From Burkholderiales bacterium 70-64 (GTDB taxonomy: Bacteria > Pseudomonadota > Gammaproteobacteria > Burkholderiales > Burkholderiaceae_E): a stretch of 64,000 bases of DNA. Position 1 is the stretch's first letter. Each line of letters starts with the position of its first letter. A program made the translations under genes and the position numbers. The DNA lies in the NCBI GenBank assembly GCA_001898645.1, contig MKUQ01000011.1:62001-126000 (forward strand), written 5' to 3'. Positions 43,773-52,637 of the stretch are shown piece after piece. The notes beneath the pieces are model-generated. The model did not search any database and was not told the origin of the DNA. It worked only from the letters and a program-made list of their open reading frames with translations.

Positions 43773-44540
43773 ATGAGTCACGTGGTCGTCTCCCAGGTTA
43801 CCAAGAGCTATCCGGGGCGTGGTGGGAGGTCGCAGCCGGTGCCGGCCCTGAACGACGTTTCTTTCGAGATCAGGCATAACGAGTTCTGCTCCATCCTCGG
43901 CCACAGCGGCTGCGGCAAGACGACCCTGCTGAACATGATTGGTGGATTCGAGAGGCCGACGCGCGGCACCATCATGATCGATGGGGAACAGATCACCAAT
44001 CCTCACTGGAGTCGAACGGTCATTTTCCAGGATTACGCGCTGTTTCCATGGATGACGGTTGCCGAGAACATCTCTTTCGGGCTGGAGATGAAGAAGATTC
44101 CGCGGGATGAGCGGCGGGATCGGGTTCGACGGCATATCGAGCTGGTCGGGCTGGGCGGAACCGAGGGGCGATTTCCGCATGAGTTGTCTGGCGGCATGAA
44201 GCAGCGGGTATCGATAGCGAGAGCGCTGGCCGTGGACCCGAAGGTGCTTCTCATGGACGAGCCGTTCGCAGCCCTGGATGCACAGAATCGCGGCTCGATG
44301 CAGCGCGAGATGGTGCGAATCTGGGAGCGGGAGCGCAAGACCGTCGTGCTCGTTACCCACAGCATCGAGGAAGCCGTCGTACTGTCGGACAGGATCCTCG
44401 TAATGACGCGTCATCCCGGCAGGGTCAAGGCGGACCTCGAGATCGGGCTGGCGCGACCACGCAGGGAGGAAGATCCTCAGGTCATCGCATTGAGAAACGA
44501 GTTGCGCGATCTGATCCACGAGAGCGAGCTTCAAGCATGA
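43773..44540 (+). CDS. NitT/TauT-type ABC ATPase (second system)
   Basis: A 255-residue nucleotide-binding protein with every motif standard: Walker A GHSGCGKTT, Q-loop FQDYALFPWM, signature LSGGMKQRVSIARA, Walker B VLLMDEPFAALD, H-loop VTHSIEEAV. This contrasts with the split, degenerate pair of the first system. The enolase-superfamily gene follows after 25 nt, so transport and metabolism are in one operon. Confidence 0.9.
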   Translation: MSHVVVSQVTKSYPGRGGRSQPVPALNDVSFEIRHNEFCSILGHSGCGKTTLLNMIGGFERPTRGTIMIDGEQITNPHWSRTVIFQDYALFPWMTVAENISFGLEMKKIPRDERRDRVRRHIELVGLGGTEGRFPHELSGGMKQRVSIARALAVDPKVLLMDEPFAALDAQNRGSMQREMVRIWERERKTVVLVTHSIEEAVVLSDRILVMTRHPGRVKADLEIGLARPRREEDPQVIALRNELRDLIHESELQA

Positions 44541-44565
44541 TTCGCCGAGCGGCGCTCCGAACGGC

Positions 44566-45657
44566 ATGAGTTCAGCAACCGATCCTCTCGAGTCCGTCGA
44601 GGTCATCCGGCTGAGGATACCGCTGGTCAAGCCGTACAAGCTCGCGTTTGGAAAGGTCGAAGCGTTCGATACGCTCATCGTGCTTCTGCGGTCGAGCGAG
44701 GGGCGTTGCGGCGCCGGCGAGGCCACACTGCTTACCGGCTACACCGACGAGACGATTGGTGAGTCATGGCGCCACTCCTGTGCGCTGGCCGATGCATTGG
44801 CAGGCGCCTCCCGCGTGGAGTTCGTGCGACGGATCCGGGAGATCGCCGCGTCGCTGCCCTTTCTGTCCACCTCGTTCATGACAGCCCTGGAGGCGCTCGA
44901 CGCGCACCCGCTCTTGCAGGTGGCGACTCCGACGCGGGTGCCGATTCTCGGTATCCTGAACGAGATCGAAGCGGGCGCGCTCGAGGAAGAGATCGAACGC
45001 TTGCTGGCGACGGGGTATCGAACGCTCAAGGTAAAGGTCGGATTCGAGGTCGTGGGCGATCTGCAGCGCGTCGCGCGTATCCAGTCGCTTGTCGCCGGCC
45101 GTGCCCGGCTGCGCCTGGATGCGAACCAGGGTTACACGGCGAGGCAGGCGCAGCGTTTCGCGGGCGCTCTCGATCCGGCCGGCATCGAGCTCTTCGAGCA
45201 GCCATGCGCCGCCGGCGATTGGGACGCCCACATGTCGGTGGTTCCGTATTCCACCGTGCCGCTGATGCTCGACGAATCGATCTACGGACTCGACGACATC
45301 GAGCGGGCGGCGCAAATGAAGGCCGCGCGCTACATCAAGGTGAAGCTGATGAAGTTGGTCAGTCTCGACGGACTCGTCGAAGCGATAGAGCGGATCCGGT
45401 TGCTCGGAATGGTTCCGGTGCTCGGCAATGGCGTGGCTTGCGACCTGGGTTGCTGGATGGAGGCCTGTGTTGCCGCGCGCCACATCGACAATGCCGGAGA
45501 GATGAACGGTTTTCTCAAGCCCAGTGCAGGCGTGCTTGCCGGTCCGCTTGAATTCGAGTCCGGGGCGATCGTCCTGAAGCCCGGCTTCGTGGGGCTTCCT
45601 GACGAGGCGGCGTTTTCGCGCTTCGAGACTGCGCGCTATCGAAGGAGACGAGCATGA
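44566..45657 (+). CDS. Enolase-superfamily enzyme, candidate 3-methylaspartate ammonia-lyase analogue
   Basis: A 363-residue enzyme of the muconate-lactonising (MLE) subgroup. Expected catalytic residues are all present: Lys155-x-Lys157 (LKVKVG), metal ligands Asp185 (LDANQG), Glu211 (FEQPC) and Asp236 (LDESIY), and a second-side Lys258-x-Lys260 (YIKVKLMK). The capping-loop end [14 protein letters not shown] is unlike common dipeptide epimerases. Its stop overlaps glmS (ATGA). In known glutamate-mutase operons an enolase-superfamily methylaspartate ammonia-lyase is the next enzyme. This protein is shorter than the classical lyase (about 410 residues) and does not look like it closely, so the role is inferred from position. 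Confidence 0.65.
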   Translation: MSSATDPLESVEVIRLRIPLVKPYKLAFGKVEAFDTLIVLLRSSEGRCGAGEATLLTGYTDETIGESWRHSCALADALAGASRVEFVRRIREIAASLPFLSTSFMTALEALDAHPLLQVATPTRVPILGILNEIEAGALEEEIERLLATGYRTLKVKVGFEVVGDLQRVARIQSLVAGRARLRLDANQGYTARQAQRFAGALDPAGIELFEQPCAAGDWDAHMSVVPYSTVPLMLDESIYGLDDIERAAQMKAARYIKVKLMKLVSLDGLVEAIERIRLLGMVPVLGNGVACDLGCWMEACVAARHIDNAGEMNGFLKPSAGVLAGPLEFESGAIVLKPGFVGLPDEAAFSRFETARYRRRRA

Positions 45658-46091
45658 ACGGGCGCACCCTGGTGACCGGGGTTATCGGGGCCGATACCCA
45701 CATCGTAGGCAACCGCATCCTGAGCCTCGCGCTCGAGAAGGCCGGCTACAAGGTCATCGCCCTCGGCGCGCTGACGCCGGCGCAGGATTTCATCAAGGCG
45801 GCAATCGAGACCGATGCCGATGGCATCATGGTCTCCTCGCTGTATGGGTTGGGCGAGATCGACTGCCGGGGTTTCCGCGACCTGTGCATCGAGGCCGGGC
45901 TCGACGATATTCTCATCTACCTTGGAGGCAATCTCGTCGTCGGCAAGGCCATGTGGCCAGAGGTCGAGCGCAAGTTCCTCGACATGGGCTTCGATCGGGT
46001 GTTTCCGCCCGGTACCCGCGTAGATGCGGTGCTCGGCGCTCTGGCGCAGGACTTCGCCGACCGCGAAAGGCGCGGCCGGACACCGGCATGA
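45654..46091 (+). CDS. glmS: Glutamate mutase small (sigma) subunit, B12-binding
   Basis: GlmS (145 residues) binds coenzyme B12 for the carbon-skeleton rearrangement of L-glutamate to (2S,3S)-3-methylaspartate. The cobalamin motif Asp14-x-His16-x2-Gly19 ([12 protein letters not shown]) is intact, with the lower loop [18 protein letters not shown] and the GGN segment YLGGNLVVG. Its start overlaps the enolase-superfamily gene and its stop overlaps glmL, each by 4 nt. Confidence 0.92.
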   Translation: MNGRTLVTGVIGADTHIVGNRILSLALEKAGYKVIALGALTPAQDFIKAAIETDADGIMVSSLYGLGEIDCRGFRDLCIEAGLDDILIYLGGNLVVGKAMWPEVERKFLDMGFDRVFPPGTRVDAVLGALAQDFADRERRGRTPA

Positions 46092-47494
46092 GCCACGCGT
46101 TGCTCATCGACTTCGGCAGCACCTTCACCAAGCTGCGTGCGGTGGACCTGGGCAGCTGCCGCATCGCGGCTGCGGCGCAGGCGCCCTCGACCGTGACGAG
46201 CGACGTCAATCTCGGCCTCGACGAGGCACTCTCGCGCCTGGGCGAGGAGCTCGGCGGACTCCCCAGGTTCAGGTATCGGCTGGCCTCCAGCAGTGCGGCG
46301 GGGGGGCTGAGGATGGTCACCGTCGGGCTGGTGCGTGAGCTGACCGCAGAGGCGGCGCGACAGGCTGCGTTGGGCGCGGGAGCAAGGCTGGTCGGAAGCT
46401 TTGCCTACCGCCTCACCTCGACCGACGTACACCGCCTCGAGGAGTGCCAGCCGGACCTGTTGCTCCTGTGCGGGGGCACCGATGGCGGCAACAGCGACGT
46501 GATCGTTCATAACGCTCGCGTGCTCGCCGGCAGCGGACTGGCCTGCCCGTTCGTGGTCGCCGGAAACCGCGACGCGTCCGATGAGATCGCCGCGATGCTG
46601 GCCGGGGCCGGCAAGACCGCCGTGGCTGCCGACAACGTCATGCCCGAGCTCAATGTGCTGTCGATCGAGCCGGCGCGCAAGGCGATCCGGGAGCTGTTCA
46701 TGGCGCGCATCGTCACAGCGAAGGGCATCGATCGGGCACAGGCGAAGTTCGATCGGGTCCTCATGCCGACGCCGGCGGCGGTGCTGGAAGGTGCTCGGTT
46801 GCTCGCCGAGGGCGTCGGCAGCGAGCCGGGCATGGGCGACCTGATGGTGGTCGACCCCGGTGGCGCCACCACGGACGTACATTCGATCGGGAAGGGTGCG
46901 CCGGCGCAGCCGGGTGTCCTGCTCTACGGGCTGCCCGAGCCCTACGCCAAGCGAACGGTGGAGGGCGACCTCGGCATGCGCTACAACGCCCAGGCGATCG
47001 CCGAGGTGGCGAGCCTCGAGGTGATCGCCCGCGATGCTGGGCTCGGCGTCGAGCGCACGCGTGAAATGGTCTCGCGTCTCGTCCGTGAAGTGGGTCGGCT
47101 GCCGCGGGACGACGACGATCGGGCCATCGATCGGGCGCTGGCCAGCGCCGCGGTGCGCGTTGCGGTCGCCCGGCACGCGGGGCGTATCGAGACGGTCTAC
47201 ACGGCCCAGGGACCGATGCGGGTCCAGCATGGCAAGGATCTGACGCAATTGAAGGCGGTGATCGGGACCGGCGGCGTCGTCGTCTCCGCAGCCGAGCCGC
47301 GCCGCGTGCTGGCCGCGGCGCTGGCCGAAGGAAGCGACGGCTTCTCGCTGGTGCCGCGTGCCGCCGGATTGTGGCTGGATCATGACTACCTGCTCTATGC
47401 CGCAGGGCTGCTGGTCGAGCTCGAGCCGGCGGCTGCGTTCGGGCTCGTGCGCTCGAGCCTGACCAACCTCGACGAGGAGACGACTCATGGCTGA
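46088..47494 (+). CDS. glmL: Glutamate mutase-associated GlmL/MutL protein
   Basis: A 468-residue member of the GlmL family, with the ASKHA ATPase fold ([16 protein letters not shown] at the N terminus; [14 protein letters not shown] about residue 255; GTGGVVVSA near 395). GlmL is found between the two mutase subunits in glutamate-mutase operons and is thought to reactivate or load the B12 enzyme. [19 protein letters not shown] is a family block. ATG 46088 overlaps glmS; the end overlaps glmE by 8 nt. Confidence 0.9.
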   Translation: MSHALLIDFGSTFTKLRAVDLGSCRIAAAAQAPSTVTSDVNLGLDEALSRLGEELGGLPRFRYRLASSSAAGGLRMVTVGLVRELTAEAARQAALGAGARLVGSFAYRLTSTDVHRLEECQPDLLLLCGGTDGGNSDVIVHNARVLAGSGLACPFVVAGNRDASDEIAAMLAGAGKTAVAADNVMPELNVLSIEPARKAIRELFMARIVTAKGIDRAQAKFDRVLMPTPAAVLEGARLLAEGVGSEPGMGDLMVVDPGGATTDVHSIGKGAPAQPGVLLYGLPEPYAKRTVEGDLGMRYNAQAIAEVASLEVIARDAGLGVERTREMVSRLVREVGRLPRDDDDRAIDRALASAAVRVAVARHAGRIETVYTAQGPMRVQHGKDLTQLKAVIGTGGVVVSAAEPRRVLAAALAEGSDGFSLVPRAAGLWLDHDYLLYAAGLLVELEPAAAFGLVRSSLTNLDEETTHG

Positions 47495-48995
47495 CGCGGC
47501 TTCCGACGGGCTTCGCACCCGGCAACCCCTGAGCGAGGCACCGATTGCGTGGGACGAGTTCGAAGTGCTTCGCGCCGAGAACCTTGCACGTTGGCCGACC
47601 GGGTCCGAAGTGCACCTGGATGAAGCGGTCGCCTACCATGCCGGGCTTCCCGAGCACAAGCGGTTGGCGGCGGTGCTGCGGCGGGCCAAGGAAGAGCGCC
47701 GCTGCCTCACCCAGCCGCGTGGCGGCTTCGGGACGCTGCGGCTGCAGCGGGAATTGATGCAGGCGCTCGATCGTGACGGCCTCGCCGACATCGTGCCGAC
47801 GACCACCGACAGCTATACGAGGAACGAGCAGTTCACGAAGGCCGCGAAAGGATCGCAGGAGTCAGAAGCGGCGGGCCGCTCGCTTCTCAACGGCTTCCCG
47901 ATCGTGAACTACGGCGTAGCTGCCTGTCGCGAGCTGGTGGAGGCGATCGAAAAGCCGGCGATCATGCTCACGGGCACCGCGATGCCGAAGCTGGTGGGCG
48001 AAATCGGCTATGCCGCCGGCTACACCGGCTTTCTCGGGTCCGGGATCGCCTATACGGTTTCGTACACGAAAGAGCACACGATCGAGGACGGCATCCGGAA
48101 CTACCAGTATCTCGACCGGCTGGCGGCGCTCTATGCGCAACACGGCGTGTTGCTGCATCGTCGCCAACCAGGGTTCCTGACCGGCACCAACGTCCCGCCG
48201 TGCATCGCAATCTCCATCGCAGTGCTCGATTGCCTGCTGGCCGCGGCGCAGGGCGTCCGCCAGTACGGGCTCGAGCTGGGGCAGACGCTGCACCTGGTGC
48301 AGGACGCGGCGGCCATCGCGGTGTGCGAGGAAATGGCTCAGGAGTACCTGCGCCGGCGCGGCCTCACCGACGTCGAAACGCCGATCACCTCGCTGCACTG
48401 GATGGGCGCATGGCCGCAGGATGAGGCGCAGGCCGCGGCGATGGTCGCATTCGGAGGCACGCTGGCGGCGGTCAGCGGAGCGGTCTCGGTGACCACCAAG
48501 TCGACGCACGAGGCGCTCGGGATTCCCACCCCGCAAGCCAATGCGGAGGGGCTGCGGATGACCCGCATGGCGATCTATCTCGCGCGCAACATGCGCCTGG
48601 ACGGTTTGCCTGACTATGAGCGCGAGAAGGAGCTGATCCGGCGAGAGGTGCGCTGCATCGTCGACCGCGTGCTCGATCTGGGCGACGGCGATGCCGCCGT
48701 CGGCACGGTGCGGTCCTTCGAAGCGGGGGTTCTCGACGTGCCCTGGTCGCCCAACCGGCAGGTGGCATCGAGGGTGTTGCCGGCACGCGATGCAGACGGC
48801 TACCTGCGCATCATCGACCCGGGTGCGCTCCCCATGGAGGCCGACGTGAGGGAAGAGCATCGCGTTCGCCTGTCGCGTCGCGCGAAGATGGAGAAGGTGC
48901 CGATGGGCTACGATCTCGCGGTGACCAGCGTCTACGAGCTCTCCGAACCGCTCGACATGCTGCTCCCCGATACCTGGGCCAGGCGGAATCCGTAG
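47487..48995 (+). CDS. glmE: Glutamate mutase large (epsilon) subunit
   Basis: GlmE (502 residues; about 485 in Clostridium) is the TIM-barrel subunit binding glutamate above B12. Recognisable blocks: QPRGGFGTLRLQRELMQAL, IVPTTTDSYTRNEQF, LLNGFPIVNYGV, YTVSYTKEHTIEDGIRNYQYLDRL and ITSLHWMGAWPQDEAQA. With GlmS and GlmL it makes a complete mutase. Downstream, convergent genes encode the sulfolactate-lyase-like system. No classical methylaspartate ammonia-lyase or mesaconase follows, unlike clostridial operons. Confidence 0.93.
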   Translation: MADAASDGLRTRQPLSEAPIAWDEFEVLRAENLARWPTGSEVHLDEAVAYHAGLPEHKRLAAVLRRAKEERRCLTQPRGGFGTLRLQRELMQALDRDGLADIVPTTTDSYTRNEQFTKAAKGSQESEAAGRSLLNGFPIVNYGVAACRELVEAIEKPAIMLTGTAMPKLVGEIGYAAGYTGFLGSGIAYTVSYTKEHTIEDGIRNYQYLDRLAALYAQHGVLLHRRQPGFLTGTNVPPCIAISIAVLDCLLAAAQGVRQYGLELGQTLHLVQDAAAIAVCEEMAQEYLRRRGLTDVETPITSLHWMGAWPQDEAQAAAMVAFGGTLAAVSGAVSVTTKSTHEALGIPTPQANAEGLRMTRMAIYLARNMRLDGLPDYEREKELIRREVRCIVDRVLDLGDGDAAVGTVRSFEAGVLDVPWSPNRQVASRVLPARDADGYLRIIDPGALPMEADVREEHRVRLSRRAKMEKVPMGYDLAVTSVYELSEPLDMLLPDTWARRNP

Positions 48996-49046
48996 CAGCC
49001 GTGCCGGCGACGATGAGCACCATCGCGCAAGTCCCGCCTTGCGGAT

Positions 49047-50048
49047 TCAGCCCGCCAGCGATTCGAGCTGAGCCAGCAGCTGCGTCGGCACCTCGATGCC
49101 GGCGGATGCTGCGCGCGTCGCGAGCTCCACGCGGCGCTGGCCCGGCAAGCGCACCTGCGGGTCGCGCAGCATCGCCGCGATCAGCGTCTCGATGCGTTCG
49201 TGGAAGACCTCGCCGCCGGCCAGCGCTGCCGGGTCGATGACGAGGAAGGCGTGGCCGATCCTCGGCCGGTTGCCTTCGTCGGTGAAGAACGTATCGGCTT
49301 CGAAGCCGAACGCCGCGCCGGTGAGCGCGCAGCAGAGCAGCTCGACCATCAGCGCCAGCATCGCGCCTTTGACGCCGCCGGCCGGCAGCATCGTGCCCTC
49401 GAGGCCCGCCTTCGGATCGGTGGTCGGCCTGCCGTCCTTGTCGAGCGCCCAGCCAGGCGGGATCGGCCTGCCTTCGCGTGCGGCCACCATCAGCTTGCCG
49501 CGCGCGACCTCCGACAGCGACAGGTCGATCGCCAGCGGCGGGGCGCCGCGGCGCGGAAAGATCGCCGCGATCGGGTTGGTGCCGAAGAGCGCTTGCCGGC
49601 CGCCCCAGGCGGGCATCGCCGCCGGCGAATTGCTGAACGCGACGCCGACCATGCCGGCGGCCGCCACCGGCTCCAGATGCCAGGCCGCGGCGCCGAAATG
49701 ATGGCTGCGCGTGACGCCGGCGAAGGCTGCGCCGGCCGCCCGCGCACGCGCGATCGCTTCGCTCACCGCCAGTGCGCATGCGGGAAAGGCCAGCCCCTCG
49801 TCGGCGTCGACCAGGCAGGCCGCGGCGCGGGCGCGCACCACGGTCGGCCGCGCGCGGCCGTTGGCACGGCCGCGGCGCAGGTGTGCGGCGTACTGCGCGA
49901 CGCGGGCCAGGCCGTGCGAGGCCAGGCCCTGCGCCTCGGCCGCCACCAGCGCCGCAGCCGTGGAGGACGCCATCTCGGGCGTGGCGCCGGCCCGCTGCAG
50001 CGCGTCGGCGGCGAGCTCGTTCAGCCGCTGGAGGGAGACCCGGGGCAT
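49047..50048 (-). CDS. Ldh_2 family (malate/L-lactate/sulfolactate-type) dehydrogenase
   Basis: A 333-residue NAD(P)-dependent 2-hydroxyacid dehydrogenase of the Ldh_2 family, distinct from classical lactate dehydrogenases. Blocks: AEAQGLASHGLARVAQYAAHL, TRSHHFGAAAWHLEPVA (active-site His), FGTNPIAAIFPR, and GTMLPAGGVKGAMLALMVELL. The family includes (R)-sulfolactate dehydrogenase ComC, ureidoglycolate and malate dehydrogenases. Third gene of a suyA-suyB-like operon, 13 nt after the large lyase subunit, so a hydroxy-sulfonate or related 2-hydroxyacid is a sensible substrate. Confidence 0.82.
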   Translation of the reverse strand: MPRVSLQRLNELAADALQRAGATPEMASSTAAALVAAEAQGLASHGLARVAQYAAHLRRGRANGRARPTVVRARAAACLVDADEGLAFPACALAVSEAIARARAAGAAFAGVTRSHHFGAAAWHLEPVAAAGMVGVAFSNSPAAMPAWGGRQALFGTNPIAAIFPRRGAPPLAIDLSLSEVARGKLMVAAREGRPIPPGWALDKDGRPTTDPKAGLEGTMLPAGGVKGAMLALMVELLCCALTGAAFGFEADTFFTDEGNRPRIGHAFLVIDPAALAGGEVFHERIETLIAAMLRDPQVRLPGQRRVELATRAASAGIEVPTQLLAQLESLAG

Positions 50049-50061
50049 GCGTGCCGCGGCC

Positions 50062-51237
50062 TCACGCCGATTCGTGGATGCGGGTCAGCACGAACTCGCG
50101 GTGACCCAGCGCTTCCGCGGCGGTCCAGCGGCCGTTGGCCGTGGCGAGCATCGCTTCGAGCAGCTTGTCGCCGGTCTGGTCCAGCGTCATCTCCCGCTGC
50201 AGCAGCCCGGAGCAGTCGACGTCGACGTGCTCGCTCATCAGCCGCACGGTACGCGGGTTCGCGCACAGCTTGATCACCGGCAGGATCGGGTTGCCGATCA
50301 CGTTGCCCTGGCCGGTGGGGAAGAAGTGCACGACGTAGCCCGAGGCCGCGCACAGCGTCACCATCTCGGCAGCCGCAGACGAGGAGTCCATGAACCACAG
50401 GCCCGGGCGGGTGGGCGCCTCGGCCTTGTCCAGCACGCCGTCGACGGTGCACTTCTTGCCGATCTTCTGGATGTTGCCGAGCGCCTTCTCCTCGATGGTG
50501 GTCAGGCCGCCGGCGATGTTGCCCTTGGTCGGCTGAGATTCGGAGAGGTCGCTGGTCTTCCAGCGGTTGATCATGTCCTGGTAGCGGTCGAACATGAACA
50601 TGAAGCGCTCGCGCACCTGGTCGTTGGCGCAGCGCGCCGCGACGATCTGCTCGCCGCCGGTGATCTCGGAGGTCTCGCCGAAGCACAGCGTGGTGCCGAG
50701 CGGGTACAGCTTGTCGAATGCATTGCCGACGGTGGGGTTCGAGCCGCATCCCGACGTGGTGTCGGACTCGCCGCACTTGGTCGACACCCACAGGTCGGCG
50801 ATCGGGCATTCGACGCGGTGCAGCGCGGTGGCGTGCTGGACGAACTGCTTGGCGGCCATCGAGGCGCGCTTGATGGTCTCGTGGTCGCCGTGGCCCTCGA
50901 TGCCGAAGCCCACCACCGGCTTGCCGGTCTTCGCGATGCCATCGACCACCTTCTTCGTCCAGCCGTCTTCGATGCCGATGACCACCACCGCAGCCACGTT
51001 GGGGTTGGAGCCGGTACCGATCAGCGTGCGGAAGTGCAGATCGAGGTCGGGACCGAACTGCAGGCGGCCATAGGGGTGCGGGATGGCCATCGTCCCCTTG
51101 ATCGCCGCGGCGACTGCCTCGGCTGCGGCGTTGGACAGGTCGTCCAGCGGCAGGATGATGACGTGGTTGCGCACGCCGGCGCGGCCGTTCTCGCGGCGAT
51201 AGCCCCAGAAGGTGGTGTTCTTGTCGATCACTGGCAT
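50062..51237 (-). CDS. UxaA-family hydrolyase large subunit, (2R)-sulfolactate sulfo-lyase (SuyB) type
   Basis: A 391-residue lyase of the altronate/galactarate dehydratase C-domain family. [40 protein letters not shown], GIGxEDGW-like [28 protein letters not shown] and [10 protein letters not shown] carry the conserved Cys residues that bind iron. A separately encoded SAF-domain partner lies 40 nt upstream; that split is typical of SuyAB, which cleaves (2R)-sulfolactate to pyruvate and sulfite, whereas sugar-acid dehydratases are usually single chains. Altronate-type dehydration of another acid is the alternative. Confidence 0.75.
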   Translation of the reverse strand: MPVIDKNTTFWGYRRENGRAGVRNHVIILPLDDLSNAAAEAVAAAIKGTMAIPHPYGRLQFGPDLDLHFRTLIGTGSNPNVAAVVVIGIEDGWTKKVVDGIAKTGKPVVGFGIEGHGDHETIKRASMAAKQFVQHATALHRVECPIADLWVSTKCGESDTTSGCGSNPTVGNAFDKLYPLGTTLCFGETSEITGGEQIVAARCANDQVRERFMFMFDRYQDMINRWKTSDLSESQPTKGNIAGGLTTIEEKALGNIQKIGKKCTVDGVLDKAEAPTRPGLWFMDSSSAAAEMVTLCAASGYVVHFFPTGQGNVIGNPILPVIKLCANPRTVRLMSEHVDVDCSGLLQREMTLDQTGDKLLEAMLATANGRWTAAEALGHREFVLTRIHESA

Positions 51238-51277
51238 TTCACGATCTCTCTCGGTTGGATGGCGACGCGGCGGCGGA

Positions 51278-51559
51278 TCACCAGCGCTTGGTCCTGATGT
51301 TGTGCACATGGGCGTGCTCGCCGGCCTTGATCGGTGCGACCACCTTGCCGATGTCGACGCCGTACTTGTAGACCGTGTCGCCGACGGCCATGTCCGTGAG
51401 CGCGACCTTGTGGCCGATCGGGATGTCCTGCGTGGCCTTCACGGTGAGGGTCTTGTCCTCGTCCATGATCCAGGCCTGGAGCTGCATGCCGCTCTTGATG
51501 CCTTCGACCACCGCCACCGCGACGGTGTCCCTGGCGTCGTGCAATACGACGTGAATCAT
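51278..51559 (-). CDS. SAF-domain small subunit, (2R)-sulfolactate sulfo-lyase (SuyA) type
   Basis: A 93-residue SAF-domain protein: [73 protein letters not shown]. It matches the N-terminal domain of altronate/galactarate dehydratases and the stand-alone SuyA subunit; HVHN is the family's conserved end. It forms the enzyme with the large subunit that follows. Divergent from the GntR regulator, with palindromes in the gap. Confidence 0.78.
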   Translation of the reverse strand: MIHVVLHDARDTVAVAVVEGIKSGMQLQAWIMDEDKTLTVKATQDIPIGHKVALTDMAVGDTVYKYGVDIGKVVAPIKAGEHAHVHNIRTKRW

Positions 51560-51642
51560 TCCTTGCTCCTTCGGAAGGGTCGCTGGGATCGCCGGGCAGC
51601 CGCCCGGCCGATTTCCGTCGATCGTAGGCCGCTATGTCATCC

Positions 51643-51671
51643 AAGTCAACTAAATGACTTATATCAGATAT
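51643..51671. promoter_or_regulatory. Two adjacent palindromes, candidate GntR operators
   Basis: AAGTCA-ACTAAA-TGACTT (51643-51660) and ATATC-A-GATAT (51661-51671) abut each other in the AT-rich centre of the gap between the SuyA-like gene and the GntR gene. The position suits a repressor acting on both divergent promoters. The 186-nt gap holds no other feature. Confidence 0.55.
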
Positions 51672-51745
51672 GTCCGAGACCGGATTGCTGTCACAATGGC
51701 ATGGTGTACGTCGGCCCACCCGGGCAGGCAGGGGCGATCCCGTCC

Positions 51746-52486
51746 ATGGACAGACAGGACTTCATCAGCTCGGCGTCGCGCGGGCCGATCTACAAGGAAG
51801 TCAAGCGCAGGATGCAGGCGGCGCTCGCCGCCGGCGAGTGGAAGCCCGGCGAGGCGATTCCGGCCGAGCCCAGGCTCGCCGAGCGCTTCGGCATCGCGAT
51901 CGGCACGCTGCGCAAGGCGATCGACGAGCTGGTCGCCGAGAACGTGCTGCTGCGCCAGCAGGGACGCGGCACCTTCGTCGCCCAGCACACCCGCGACCGG
52001 ATGCTGTTCCTGTTCTTCAACGTCATCCGGCACGACGGCGTCAAGGAGTATCCGCAGGTCGGGCTGGTGAGCTTCCGCAAGACGCGCGCCGACGACGAGG
52101 CGGCCGGGCGGCTGCAGCTCGCGCCGCGCGCGCCGGTCTTCGCCTACCGCAATGCGCTGCAGCTGGGCGGCAGGCCGGTGATCGTCGACGACATCACCGT
52201 GCCTGCCGAGCTGTTCGCGGGCCTCACCGCCGAGCGGCTGCGCACGCGTACCAACACCATCTACCACCTGTACCAGCATGGCTTCGGGCTGTCGGTGGTG
52301 CGCACCGCCGAAACCGTGCGTGCGGTGGGCGCGCCCGCCGACGTGGCCCGCCTGCTCGACGTGCCCGAGGGCAGCCCCCTGCTGTCGATCCGCAGGACGG
52401 CGTATACGCTGGACGACAGCCCCGTGGAATTCCGGCGCTCGTACGTCAATACAGCCGAGCACGAGTACCAGCGCGATCCCGGCTAG
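51746..52486 (+). CDS. GntR family (HutC subfamily) regulator with UTRA domain
   Basis: A 246-residue repressor-type regulator. The winged helix spans about residues 10-78 (PIYKEVKRRMQAALAAGEWKPGEAIPAEPRLAERFGIAIGTLRKAIDELVAENVLLRQQGRGTFVA), followed by a UTRA ligand domain (FAYRNALQLGGRPVIVDDITVPAELFAGL ... SIRRTAYTLDDSPVEFRRSYVN). ATG 51746 has AGGGG 11 nt upstream; an in-frame ATG at 51701 would add 15 residues. It is divergent from the SuyAB-like operon and probably senses its substrate. Confidence 0.88.
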   Translation: MDRQDFISSASRGPIYKEVKRRMQAALAAGEWKPGEAIPAEPRLAERFGIAIGTLRKAIDELVAENVLLRQQGRGTFVAQHTRDRMLFLFFNVIRHDGVKEYPQVGLVSFRKTRADDEAAGRLQLAPRAPVFAYRNALQLGGRPVIVDDITVPAELFAGLTAERLRTRTNTIYHLYQHGFGLSVVRTAETVRAVGAPADVARLLDVPEGSPLLSIRRTAYTLDDSPVEFRRSYVNTAEHEYQRDPG

Positions 52487-52551
52487 GGTGGGCAGACCCT
52501 CGGTCGATCCCGATTCCGCACGTCGCGGCACGTGATTGTTGCACTGGTGTG

Positions 52552-52568
52552 ACGCTGTTTCGCAGCGT
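52552..52568. terminator. Short perfect hairpin between GntR and CoxM-like genes
   Basis: ACGCTG-TTTCG-CAGCGT, a 6-bp stem and 5-nt loop in the 151-nt gap, with no T tract after it. It may terminate the GntR transcript or serve as an operator for the CoxM-CoxS genes. No gene is visible in the gap. Confidence 0.3.
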
Positions 52569-52637
52569 GTTCGATTGCCGGTGGGAGGGGCAACCCGTAG
52601 ACTCGGACAAAGTGGAGGAGACGGGTAGAGAAAGACG

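Noticed and set aside
41555-48995. The longer binding protein considered as an extracellular enzyme
   Set aside because: The signal peptide, ligand-cleft segment and the permease and ATPase that follow support a transporter receptor despite the extra length.
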